Assembly: GCA_008933995.1 (NCBI GenBank)
Contig: WARS01001888.1
Span: 842,877-906,876, forward strand
Source of the DNA: Datnioides undecimradiatus
Lineage: Eukaryota > Chordata > Actinopteri > Lobotiformes > Datnioididae
Reading direction: 5' to 3'
Length of the DNA stretch: 64,000 nt
The translations under genes and the position numbers were made by a program. Shown here one piece after another: positions 14,159-27,272 of the stretch; the first letter of the stretch is position 1, and each line of letters opens with the position of its first letter. Under the pieces are notes generated by a model. The model was not told the DNA's origin. It made no database searches and saw nothing but the letters and a program-made list of their open reading frames with translations.

Positions 14159-17100
14159 TGTTGGGGATAAAAAGGGACAGTTAAAAGCCAGACAGGTGTG
14201 TGTGTGTGTTCTCATCCTGCGTCTCTATTGTCTAACTGTAACTGTGTAACTGTAATTGAATAACTGTGAAACTGTAACTGAGTAACTGTGTAACTAACTG
14301 TGTAACTGTAACTGAATAACTGTGTAACTGTAACTGTGTAACTGTGCACTGTAACTGAGTAACTGTAACTGAGTAACTGTGTAACTGTAACCATATGGCT
14401 GAGTAACTGTAACTGAGTAACTGTGTAGCTGTAACTGAGTAACTGTGTAGCTGTAACTGTGTAACTGTAACTGTGTAACTGTGACTGAGTAACTGTAACT
14501 GAGTAACTGTGACTGTGTGACTGAGAAACTGTAACTAAGTAACTGTGACTGAGTAACTGTAACTGAGTAACTGTGTAGCTGTAAATGAGTAACTGTGTAG
14601 CTGTGTAACTAACTGTGTAACTGTAATGGCAGCAGGCCTCCAGCAGGTGGAGAGGTTTCCTCCTCTTCACTTTCACAGGTTCTGTGCTTTCTGTGCATTC
14701 TGTTGATTCTTTAGGTTCTATAGGCTCTGTGGGTTCTTTAGGTTGTCAATGTTCTACACGTTCTGTAGGTTCTGTGTGTTTTGTAGGTTCTTTAGGTTCT
14801 GTGGGTTCTGTACATTCTGTGCGTTCTGTACATTGGTACACATTGGTATGTGAATGGGTGTGTGAACGAGTGTCACTTTTCTTTGTGACGGTCACCTGAG
14901 CTGCCGTACCTGTCTGAGCAGCAGGTCTCCGATCCGACGGACAGTGAAGTTGGTGGAGCTGCCCTCCATCAGACCTTCCTTCCTCCTGTTCAGCAGCTCT
15001 GACAGGAAGCTGGAGTGCCACTCCACCAGCTGGTCCAGACAGGGGAAGATGGTGTGAACCACACCTGCCTCCAGCATCACCTCCTCCAGCATCCCACGTC
15101 GGTACACCCCCTCCATAATCCGCAAAGTGCGCACGTGGTGGAACTCAGTCTGGATCAACTCTGAGAGACAGGCAGAGAGAGGTAAGAGAGAGACAGGATG
15201 TCCCAAGGAAATAAGCGTGTCCAGCCTCTGATGAAACGGCAGGTTCTAAATGTCAAAACAGAAAGATCAATGTAAATGCTTTTATTGAGATCTGAGAACA
15301 AAGAAAGAACCAGAGGACGGACAAACAAACAAACAAACATACATATTTTTATATATTAAATCATAAACAAATGATCAGAAACAGTTGATTCTTTGCTGAA
15401 GCAGCTTTTTATTACAGCAGCACGTCCTCGGACTGTGACTGGATCAACACGTGTGCGCGTGTGTGTCTGCTGATATACCATAGATTACATCCTGTTGTTT
15501 AATGAGGTCTTTATGAAGCGTCTGAAGGAAGTTTGGTTCCACAACAAGACTCCAGCTGTCGGCCTGAACACAGCTGCCCTCCACCTGCAGCTCCTCCAGC
15601 AGGGGGCTCCACCACCACTCACCTGCAACATGATGCACAAGAACATCGTTTTCTGGTCTTTATAACATCTTCATGAATCCTGACAGATAGCTCCAGATAA
15701 GCCCAAGGGACTGGGGCTTCCTCCAAAAACATCAAATTACTATTCAACAAACCAGAAAATATGAAGGAAATTTACTTCCTGTAACTGAAAACTGATCTAG
15801 GATCAATGATAAAACTATAATAACGACGACACCCAGCAAAAGAGACATGACTGATTGTTGAGGGATTATTGATCATTAATAGTTTGATGTAAAACTGATT
15901 AACAGACCTTCATCAGTCAAAGACTCCATGGACAAAGTCCTGCTCCTGAAGTTCAAAGACTCAGTGGACTGAGACAGAATCCTCCTGAGACCCACAGAGT
16001 CCTCACTCCCACTGAGGAGAGGCAGACAGGCAGGTGGAGAGATGGGTGAGAAACAGACAGGCAGGTGGAGAGACAGACAGACATCTGAGAGACAGACAGG
16101 CAGCCTGTTACAGCCTCACCCTGCAATGTTATTGGTGGAGACACTCTTGGCGAGCGAGAGGCCGGAGCGAACCCGTCTGGAGCCGAGCAGGGACTGACGG
16201 AGACTGTCAGAAGGGTAAATGGCAGAGCTTGGACGCTCCTTCATCATGGGAGCTGAAGACAGAAACAGAGAAGAAGAAATGTTCTTCTTCATCACCTTTA
16301 AAAACAGGTGCGAAAGACAGGTGATCGCTGAATGAATCTAATCAGAAGTCAATACAACCAGCGTCTCCTCTGCGAGACATGTTAGAAACACAGGGGCATT
16401 GTTGGACTTCTGCAACAAAACATTGGAATCTACATTTCCCCGACTGGACAGACAGGCAGAGAGACGGGCAGGTTGACTCACTTTTGGTGCGCAGGGCGAC
16501 ATTCTGCAACGCTGAACTGTTTCTGACCAACGCCAGCTTCTGTTGCTGTTACAGAGAGAAAGACAGGTAATTAGACAGCTTGTCCACACAGACAGACAGA
16601 GACAGACACATAGTCAGTTAGACAGGACTTACCCTCTGTTTCATCTTGGCACAGCTGGCCAGACTGTCTCTGCAGCGATTATGGATGGTGACATTACAGG
16701 CTATGAGACAGACAGACAGAAAGAGAGACAGACACACACACAGACAGGTGGGGAAAAGAAACATCAGTGTCTTATTATCAACATCACCTGCAACAAAACA
16801 CCTTGCAACAGAACACCCTGCAACAAAATGCCCTGCAACAATACATCCTGCAACAAAACGCCCTGCAACAATACATCCTGCAACAAAACACCCTGCAACA
16901 ATACGTCCTGCAACAGAACACCCTGCAACAAAACACCCCGTAACAATACATCCGGCAACAAAATGCCCTGCAACAATACATCCTGCAACAAAAAGCCCTG
17001 TAACAATACATCCTGCAACAAAATGCCCTGCAACAGAACACCCTGCAACAAAATGCCCTGCAACAGAAGACCCTGCAACAAAACGCAGTGTAACAATACA

Positions 17101-20100
17101 TCCGGCAACAAAATGCCCTGCAACAATATGCCCTGCAACAATACATCCTGCAACAACAATCCTACAACCCCACTGTGTAAATGTATTTGTTTTGAGTAAA
17201 TTTGCAGGCATGGAGGCATCTGTGTTTCAAAGTAGAATTAATCCAGTTTGTATGAGACGTGAATATATGATGAGGATATTAGCAGATATAAGCAGGTTAA
17301 CATTAGCTTTGCCAGTCTGCTATACAACAGCCCTACCTGGATTTAGTGGCTGTATACGGTATATTTATTAACACGGGTAAGTTAGCACTTGGCTAAGTTT
17401 GAAGAACAGCTGATTCTACAATTCTACAATTCTACAGTGTCATTAGACTCTTTTATCCAAAGCAACATACATACAGAACAGGTACAACACAAGTAAAGAT
17501 CTAGTTGGAAAAGCAACGCAGACAAGTGCTGAGAAATGTTTTAAGTCCAGTCGGACCAAGGTGTCAACAGGTAGAGTCAGGTGCATTTTTGATTTATTTA
17601 TTTATTTTTATTTTGAAGTACTTGTTACAAGAGGAGGTGTTTGGAAAACAGTAGGGTCTTGAGCAGTCTGTTGAAGGTTGTGAATAATTCTGCAGATAGA
17701 ATGGAGTTGGGTAACTCGTTCCACCACTGGGGGTCAACAGAGGAGAAGAGTCCAGCTCCTGGTTTCAGCCCCACTGTGATGTTGGGACTAGACGTCTCTT
17801 AATGGCTTAGCGTAGAGAGTGTGGTGGAGTGTAGACCTGGATGAGGGTTAGGGTTAGGAAACCGGGAGCAGGTCTAGTTATGGTTTTGTAAGCAAGCATC
17901 AGCAATTTGAATTTGAAGCGAGCAGTGACTGGGAGCCAATGGAGAAACCGAACCAGGGGGGTGACCTGAGCTTTGTTGGATTGAAGACCAGACGAGCTGC
18001 TGCATCCTGGATCATCTGCAGGGGTTTGAGTGAACATGAGGGGAGACCAGCGAGTTGGGAACTGCAGTAGTCAATGCGGGAGATAATGAGGGCCTGAACC
18101 AGGAGCTGTGCCGTATGTTTGGACAGGTAGGGTCTGATCTTCCTGATGTTGCACGGGGCAAAGCAACACAACCAAACAAATGAGGCCACATGAATCTTAG
18201 CTTCAACCTTAAACCTAAACCACAGTGGGTTCATGACCCTGCTCAGGTCAGACCCACAGATCTGTCCAGGTGAGCACTTGTTTCTCCTGGTGCATGCTGG
18301 GAGTTATAGCATTTTGGTGACATTTTGATGATACAACCTGTTTATTTAGGCAGTTTTTAGGCAGTTTACTCAACCTTTAACCCTTTAAAGGGCACTCATT
18401 GAAATACTTGTAAATTCAAAATTTCAACCCCAGAGTGTTATTGGAGCACATAACATGACCATTTTACTTTTGTAACATTTTGAAAAAAAATTTAGTTTTC
18501 AACATGTGCACAAGTGCTCAAATATGGTCACTTGCCCAATAAGGGGTTAAATACTTTAGCTCAGTTTAAAACCGTTTTTTAATCAACATGTTTTTTTCTT
18601 CGCAAACATCTGTCTTCAAATAATGTTGGATGATGGCGGCGCATTCAGATGCAGTGGCACAACGCTCTGTAAACAAATGCTCATTTTATATAGCTCATAT
18701 GTATATAGTTTTTTGTCTTTTGTTTAGTGTAGGATACAGCACACGGACAGCATACGACTGTAAAGTACTCCCAAACATGGGAAGAAGCTGTGGAAAACTT
18801 TCTTTTCACAGTGGTGCTGTGAGAGAAAGCAGAAGCAAGAAAGATGAGCCGGAGTACAGGCCAGGCTACACAGTGCTCCCTGCACACAAAGGACCCTGGA
18901 GCTAGCTAGCCGGACGCTATACCGAGCGGACTGCACACACAACTCAACTACGGTAAGAAGAGGGGCAGCGGGCTCTGTGTCCTCATTAACAATGACTGGT
19001 CCACCAACCAGAACCAGAACCAGAGAACCACTGTTCACCAGACCTGGAGTATCTTCTGCTGAAATGTAGGCCGTTCTATCTGCCGCAGGAATTTTCTGTT
19101 GTTTTCATCATGGTTGTTTACGTTCCACCACAAGCTAACACTAAGCTAGCGTTAGCAAAGCTACACTCAGCCATCAGCAAGCAGCAGAATGCTCACCCAG
19201 ATGGCGCCTTCATAGTAGCTACGACCTGTGCTCCACAAAGTCCATCAGCATGTGCAGTGTCCCACCAGAGGCTCAAACATTCTGGACCAGGTGTACACCA
19301 ACATGAAGGACACTTACAAAGCATTCCCCAACCCCCTCTTGGACAATCTGACAAGGCCTTCTCTGCTGGCCTAAATCTAAAGATCACTGACTTACGTTTC
19401 AATATATTTTTCCATGAATGTGTATTAATGATTCCTGATAGTCTATTATCTTCATATAATGGCTTTTCTCTTGGTTGCTTCCAGTAGTGTGTTTATATTT
19501 TAGAGTTTCTATCCAATCATATTTCAGATATCATGTGTTGGAACTCTGCCTTGAGGCCTTCAGAATCATCAGTGCGGGCGTCTGTAGCTTAAAATAAATG
19601 GCAATGAAACTGTTGCTTTACCAATCAAATTTCGAGTTGGCGACACCGGGGCCATTTGGCGGGCCCATAGTAACGTCGGCATTTTCACGTCCTTTGATTG
19701 GATGGTCAGAGCGTGCACTCGTTAGAGCTAGCAAACTGTATCTTTAGCGAACTTCACAAGATAAAAATAAACTAAAATAGATTCCTCTCGATTCAACTGA
19801 CAATGGCTGATTAGGATTTATTGTTGTAACTGAAACACACAGACAACCTGTACAACAGAATAATTGACCTCTTCTTAAGGAAAGAAAGGAGGATGGATTT
19901 TGTGTACAAATAATCAATAGTTATGTGAGTATAATGCATTTTATTTACTTTTTTATACATACAACCTGGGGCCCATCCGGGGATTGCCTTCTCCATGTCC
20001 ACGTTTTTTCGTGCTAAATTTTTGTAAGATTACAGCCATAGCGCAAACAGTTTGTCTTAATTTCAAACCCCTGCGAAACCCTAACCCCCAGGGGTTTATG

Positions 20101-21538
20101 TGGTCGGGGAACTCATAAGGTACTACAAAAATGCGCAAAACCCAAACTGTACTTTGTGTCATTTTATTAGGTTAATACTGATGCTTATTATTTATGTGGC
20201 GCAGCTGTGGTTGCAGTGAAAGGAGACTTTTTTCATTGTTGCTTTAGTAATGGCTTTCATTCTTGCTACATGACATACCTGTCTGTGAAACTGCGTTTCT
20301 GTATAATAATGATAATTTCTAATAGCCGTGGCGACACGATGATGGTACTATGAGGTGGATTAATTCAGGTAGGACACCACTGAAGGTCTAGGTGTGAAAT
20401 GCACGGCCTGCCCCTTGTGAGACTGGGCCCCCACACATCCTCCACCATCACCCTGAGCACAGACACACCACGGGGGTGTGTGCTCAGTCCCATCCTGTAC
20501 TCTCTGTTCACCCACGACTGTGTCCCTGCATTTGACACAAACACCATACTGAAATTTGCAGATGACACGACTGTGGTTGGGCTGATCACCAACAATGACG
20601 AATCAGCCTACAGAGCAGAGATACAGAACCTGGTGAGCTGGTGCTCAGAGAACAACCTCCCTCTGAATGCTGGGAAGACCAAGGAGCTTGTCATCAACTT
20701 CAGGAGATCCCAGGGTGAGGACTTCACTCCGATTTTTATCAGCGGCGAGAGATGGTGTCCAGCATCAGGTTCCTGGGAGCACACACCTCCGAGGACCTCA
20801 CATGGACAACACACACCACAGCACAGATGAAAAGGGCACAGAAGAGGCTGTTATTCCTGAGGAGACTGAAGAAGGCCGGACTACCACAAGAGATGCTGGT
20901 AACCTTCTACCACTGCTCCATAGAGAGCATTTTAACATACTCAGTGTGGTATCACAGCTGCTCTGCAGCGGACAAGAAGACTCTTTGGTGTGCTGTGGCC
21001 AGCGCACAAAAGATCATTGGGACTCAACTTCCCACGCTGGAGGAGATCTACACCACCAGGTGCCTCAGGAAAGCGACCAGCATCTGCGAGGTCCCCGCAT
21101 ATCCGTGCCATCACCTGTTTGAACTGCTGCCATCAGGCAGACGATATAAAACCCCCCGCACTCACACAACCAGACTGAAAAACAGCTTCTTCCCCAGAAC
21201 CGTGGCTGCTCTAAATCAAACCAAGAAACTCTCTGCCTGACACACAAACCATGTCTACAGCTACACTGTAACCATGCTGCTGCTATGTAAATAACCTACC
21301 TCAAAACACTGCTGTCTGTATATCTGTATATTGAGTCATACTACATTACAGTACATTACATTAATATATTTAAATCTCATAACTGTACATAATACCTGTT
21401 CATTCACCATAGCCATTGACTCATATTCTACATATATATATTTATATCCTACTACTGTGTACATAACATCTGTATATTCTCTACAGTCACCATATACATG
21501 TTCATATTTATATCCTACAACATTGTACATAAGATCTG

Positions 21539-21577
<39 letters not shown>

Positions 21578-21580
21578 CTG

Positions 21581-21620
<40 letters not shown>

Positions 21621-24600
21621 TCTGTATATGTGTATATTCGCCATTCACAGACATGTCCTCCATTTCATTCCAGATTGTATAATTGTATATTTGTATATTA
21701 TTATTATTATTTCCTTACTTATGTTAATTTTTTTTTTTTTACTATTTTTTAATACTGTCCACTGTTTTTTTTAATATTTTTTACTGTACATACTGGGCAT
21801 CCTACAGAGCAAAAAACAATCTCATTGCACTGTATACTTGTGCTCTGCAATGACAATAAAGACTATTCTATTCTATTCTATTCTAAATGTCATGTTGAAC
21901 CATTTTAAGCTTTGTGTCATTTCATGATGTCTACGTCTCACAGTCCAACAGTCTCACAGTCCAACAGGCTGCACAGTCCAACAGTCTCACAGTCCAAAAG
22001 TCCTACAGTCTCACAGCCCAACAGTCTCACAGCCCAACAGTCTCACAGTTCAACAGTCTACTGTGTTTAGGACCAAACTTATTGGTAATATATCATACAC
22101 CAAAAACTAAATCATAGTTTGGGTTAAGGAGCCCGGATTAATGAGAAGTTAAACATGCTGCATATGTTTAAAGAGTCTGAGTACAGTTGAATTGAATAAC
22201 ATACAAGTTAGCCCAATTAGCTCAGTTAGTACAGTTAGCCCAGTTGGCTCAGTTAGCTCAGTTAGTACAGTTAGCACAGTTAGCTCAGTTAGCTCAGTTA
22301 GCCATGTCCAGTAATCAATGAGGCCTGGCCTCCGTCTCATCTTTAGAAATAACATGACTTCCTGTCAGCTGTGTGAAGAGACTGTGTCATATGGAGGTGC
22401 GCCCAGGTGACACCTGCTGTATGGGAAAACATCCACACACACAGATGTGTCCCCCCGACCCAGTTCTCAGGGTTCATCCACAGCAGCCAATCACAATGCA
22501 GGACAACAGAGTTGCAGACTGAGACACACATACACACACACATACTTTGTCAGAGTCTGTCTATTGTGGTCACACACAGAGAGGTAACCGTGTGTGTGTG
22601 TGTGTGTGTTAATCTGAAGAGGTACATCTGCTCATTGTGAAGGAGGATTAACACACCATCTGTTACACACACACACACTCACAGATATGTATATTGCTCG
22701 TGTTGTAGACTTCAATGGCTCATTATTATTAAACTGAGAACTTCCTGTCTGGAGCTCTTCAAGGACCCCTGGAACCTCACCAAGGCCCCTTCAAGCCTCC
22801 TCAGTAACACACAAAACCTGTTCTGCGAGAGATGCCCCCCTGGGCTGCAGCTCCTGCGTTTATGTGTAGTACATGTGTTACATACATGTTACATACATGT
22901 GTCATGTGTTAGTAATATGTATGTTACCTGGGCAGCTGAGCGCCTCCTTGGCAGTGATGCTCCTGTTGCAGGAGGAGCACAGGGTGGTGGAGGACACAGT
23001 CAGGGAGGTGAAGAGATGCCCATTACTGTACCTGGCCTCCCTCTCTCGCGCCTCCTTCTCTCGCTCCTTCAGACGCTCCTTCTCCTTATTCTGAACACAG
23101 AGACATGACAGACAGGTGAGTTATTCTGCATATACCAACTGATCAATTATAAGAACTTATCAATTCTTCTTATGATAACTGACCTATTGTTCATATCATA
23201 ACTGGCTGATTCTTCATATGATTGATCAATGTGTCAACGTGGCGTCACAGAACCTTTTCCTCGTGAAAATGAGCAAATATCTTGAGAATAATTGATTATG
23301 ACATTGATCCACTCCGAATAGAATCTTCTGATCAATCACATTGGTTTTATTATCAATATTCCCTTTTTCATTCGGAGCAGCTCTCTACCTTGGTGTTCTC
23401 TGATGTTTCCGGGGTTAAAGCATCACGTTTCACATAGGATTTTAACAGTAACTGTTACATCACACTATAGCTGTGAGCTGATGCCTTGCTCAGAGGCAGC
23501 CTGCTGAATTATACATGAAGGTCAGAGTCTAAACAGACAAACACAACAGCAGCAGCTGCAAGGCCTCATGGGAGCTGCGGTCTAGATTAAAACTACAGGG
23601 ACCATCAGCCCCATCAGCAAGATGACCTCTGAACCCAGGTCATGTGATCCAGACTGAATCTGAACAAGATCAGGCAGACAGGTAGACACACAGACAGGTA
23701 GACAGACAGGCAGGCAGACAGACACAGAGACAGTCAGGCAGACAGACAGATAGACAGGTAGATAGACAGACAGACAGAGAGGCTGACAGACAGGCAGGCA
23801 GACAGACAGGCAGACAGATGGGCAGGTAGACAGACAGACAGAGAGGCTGACAGACAGGCTGTCTGCCTGCCTCTCTGCCTGTCTGAACTTCTCCTTTCTG
23901 TTCTGAATGTTTTTCACATTAACTTCTGCCCTGAACAGGGAGGAGCAGGAAGGGGAAGTGTGTGTGTGTACATAACAACTTGGTCTTGTTTGATGAACAG
24001 CTGACATCACTTCCTGTCAGCTTTGAGCTAATGCTGCAGATGTTGACTGTCACTAGTCTCTCTAAGTGCAAGAGCTGTTGTTGATGATGTCACTTTGTGC
24101 TGCTGAACAGACAAAATGAGACACTGACTTCAGGAAAGTGTGTTTGACTGTTTTTGACATCAGCTCTGCCGTGAGTCAAACAGATCCAGCGAGCATAAAC
24201 TCAGTGTGTTTGTGTAGTTCATACCTTCACAGCACTGAATAGATTTTAAAGTCCTTCTTCTTACCTACAAGGCCCTTAATGGCCAAGCTCCATTGTACCT
24301 CAATGAGATGCTAAGTCCCTATCAACCCAACAGATCACTTCGCTCCCAGAGTGCAGGTTTGCTTGTGGTTCCCAGAATCTCCAAAAGTAGAATGGGAGGC
24401 CGAGCCTTTAGCTATCAGGCTCCTCTCTTGTGGAACCAGCTGCCAGTCTGGGTCTGAGAGGCAGACACCCTCTCTACTTTTAAAGTAAAACTTAAAACCT
24501 TCTTGTTCGACAAAGCTTACAGCTAGCTCTAGTTACCATCTGAACTACACCATCCATGCCATCCCCTAGTTATGCTGCTATAGGCCGAGGCTGCTGGGGG

Positions 24601-27211
24601 ACATCCCATGATCGTCTCCACACTCCTCCTCTTCCCTCTCTCTCCTTAAACTCCATTAACTCTGTGTCCTCTCTCCCCTAGTGCTGTGCTTGTTTCTCTC
24701 TGGTCTCTCTCTCTCTGTACCTCTCTACAGATACCTGTGGCTCCAGAGCTGAACATCTGACCTGTGGCTCCACCGACCTGCCCCGTGTCCTCTGCTGCCT
24801 ATTGCTGTCATTTGCTGTCATTATTCTATATTGTACTCTCTCACTCTCTCTCTCTCTCTCTCTCTCCCCCAACCGGTCAAGACAGATGGCCGTCCACCTA
24901 GAGCCAGGATCTGTCCAAGGTTTCTGCCTGTTAAAAGGAAGTTTTTCCTTGCCACTGTTGCCAAGTGCTTGCTCATGGTGGAACTGTTGGGTGTAACTAA
25001 CAGTAATGAGTGTGGTCTAGACCTGCTCTGTTTGTAAAGTGCCCTGAGATGACTTTTTGTTGTGAATTGGCGCTATATAAATAAAATTGAATTGAATTGA
25101 ATTGAATTGAATTGATCAGTAAATTCACTGAGTGGGTCTGAAAATGTTAAAAACAGCTGCAATGATCTGGTGACGGTGATCAGCTGATCAATAAATAAAG
25201 AAGCCAGTGATGGAGGGAAACAAGGGGAACGTTGTCTGGTGGGGAGGAGGGCTGATGAGGCAGGGGTGATATAAAGGAGAGTCAGAAACCTGAAACCAGC
25301 AGAGAACGAGTGGGAATAAAGACTGAGGTCCAGGTGAGAAACAGGTAACTGTTCTGAGCTGAAACCCTTTCATTCAGTCATGTGACTGACTCATGTGACC
25401 GGCTACCTAACTGATGTTAGACCGTTGCATCTGTTCATTTCTAGCATTTAACAGAGGTTCAGACACATTTCAATAACCCTAACCTGATGTCGACCAGACG
25501 AACATGCCCACCTGCAGCGGCCAACAGCGTCCCACAGACCATTGCTGACTAAGCAGCAGTGTTAAAGCGGGAAACACGTCTTTAATCTTAGTGGACATGT
25601 TAAAAGCTTAAGCAGGGCCTGGACCATGAACCACTGCACAGAGAGCATCAGTTGGATCCAGAGACAGGATTAGTTACCTGACGCAGAAATGCTACCCACA
25701 AAGGAGGGAAACAGCAACAGACAGGTGGAGGAGTGGACAAGTTTACTTATGACTACAGGCCAGAGGTTGAAGGCAGCAGCAGGAGACCACAGAGGATCAA
25801 ATCCACCATGAAACATGGAGGAGGGACACCTGCACTAAACTGACTCCACCATGAGCGAGGAGAAGCACTGCTCCAATGTTCCTGCTCCACCCTTTGGTTT
25901 GAATCTGTGGAGACTGCAGCAGAACCCAAACACACCTGAAAGCTCTGCAGGCACTTCCTGCAGTCACCTGACCTTAATCCCTCTCAAAATGTACGGAGCT
26001 TCTTGAAAATGGAGAAAGCAAAGCATTCTGGGAAACATCAAGAAGGTAAGTTAACATTGTCAGAACATGCTGGGATAACATGTCTGTGTCAGGCGAGGAG
26101 GGAAACAAACAAGAAATACTCAGCAATTCAGTTCAATCATTAAACTGATGTGCTCATTTGAAACCGAAAAGGAAGAATTTCACTCAAAACAAATTCAAAA
26201 CACAGTGTCGAAGAAGACAACGAGAAAAAAGAGATGAAGAGAATTAAAAAGCAATAACAATAACAAACATAGAAATAAAAAAGAGAAGGAGATACAGAAA
26301 AGATGGAAATACTGAAGAGATGGAGACTGGGAAGAGATAGAGGTACAGACGAGATCTAGATTCAGAAGAGAGAGATAAAGAAGAAACAGAGATACAGAAG
26401 ACCTAGAGATACAGAAGAGACAAAGATACAGAAGAGACAGAGGTAAAGAGAAGAATGACACACAGAAGACATAGAGATGAAGATACAGAGAGAGAGATAC
26501 AGAGGCAGAGATAAAGAAGAGAAGGAGATACAGAAGAGACAGAGATAAAGAAGAGAAGGAGATACAGAAGAGACAGAGATAAATAAGACACAGGGATACA
26601 GAAGACTTATAGATAAAGAAGACAAGGAGATTCAGCAGAAACAGATATACATAAGAGAGAGATAAAAAAGAGACAGAGATACAGAGGAGACAGAGATAAA
26701 GAAGAGATCTTTCGTCAAACTAACACCAAACTTAATGTTTCCTCTTCCATTCTCTCTTACTGACGGCCGACACATCTGATTAATGAGTAGCCAGCTGAGT
26801 AATAACGATCCCTCATCACCATGGTAACAGCCTGCTCCCCGATTGGCTGTGGCTGAAAGTCAATCACAGTCAGGGTCAATCTCTATTTCCTGTAGAGAAG
26901 TCAGTCTGTGTAGTCGTGTAACAAACGTTTGTCCTTTAACCTGCAGCAGCACGTCCATCAGCACAACGTTACTTTGATCGAAATACAGAAAAACAACTGT
27001 CCCTCTCTCTCTTCCTGTCTGTCTATCTGTCCATCTGGATGTCTGTCTGCCTGTCTCTGTCCATCTGTCTGTCTGTCTGTGTTAAACTTTGTTTTCAGTT
27101 TTTAACTCATAATGTGACAGTTCACCGCCAGATCAGATCAGAGGTCAAACATCCAGTCTCACTCTTGACCGACACTTCCTGTATGAACGCACGTAGAAAC
27201 ACGCACGCGCT

Positions 27212-27272
<61 letters not shown>

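Noticed and set aside
14212-14676. 154-codon minus-strand frame rich in Ser, Tyr and Thr
   Set aside because: It is the translation of a TAACTG minisatellite, with no splice or start logic.
16783-17160. CRISPR-like array
   Set aside because: There are no unique spacers; units are contiguous 15-bp repeats in a vertebrate intron.
16618-17371. Long cysteine- or lysine/proline-rich frames on both strands
   Set aside because: They come from the 15-bp minisatellite plus a little flanking sequence; only the short part at 16633-16700 is a real exon.
19490-20390. Possible MITE-like sequence around 19600-19750
   Set aside because: The wording resembles a fish repeat, but no inverted ends or target duplications could be shown.
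20399-21240. Two plus-strand frames as a host protein
   Set aside because: They hold the FADD reverse transcriptase box and a LINE 3' tail; one frame shift shows decay.
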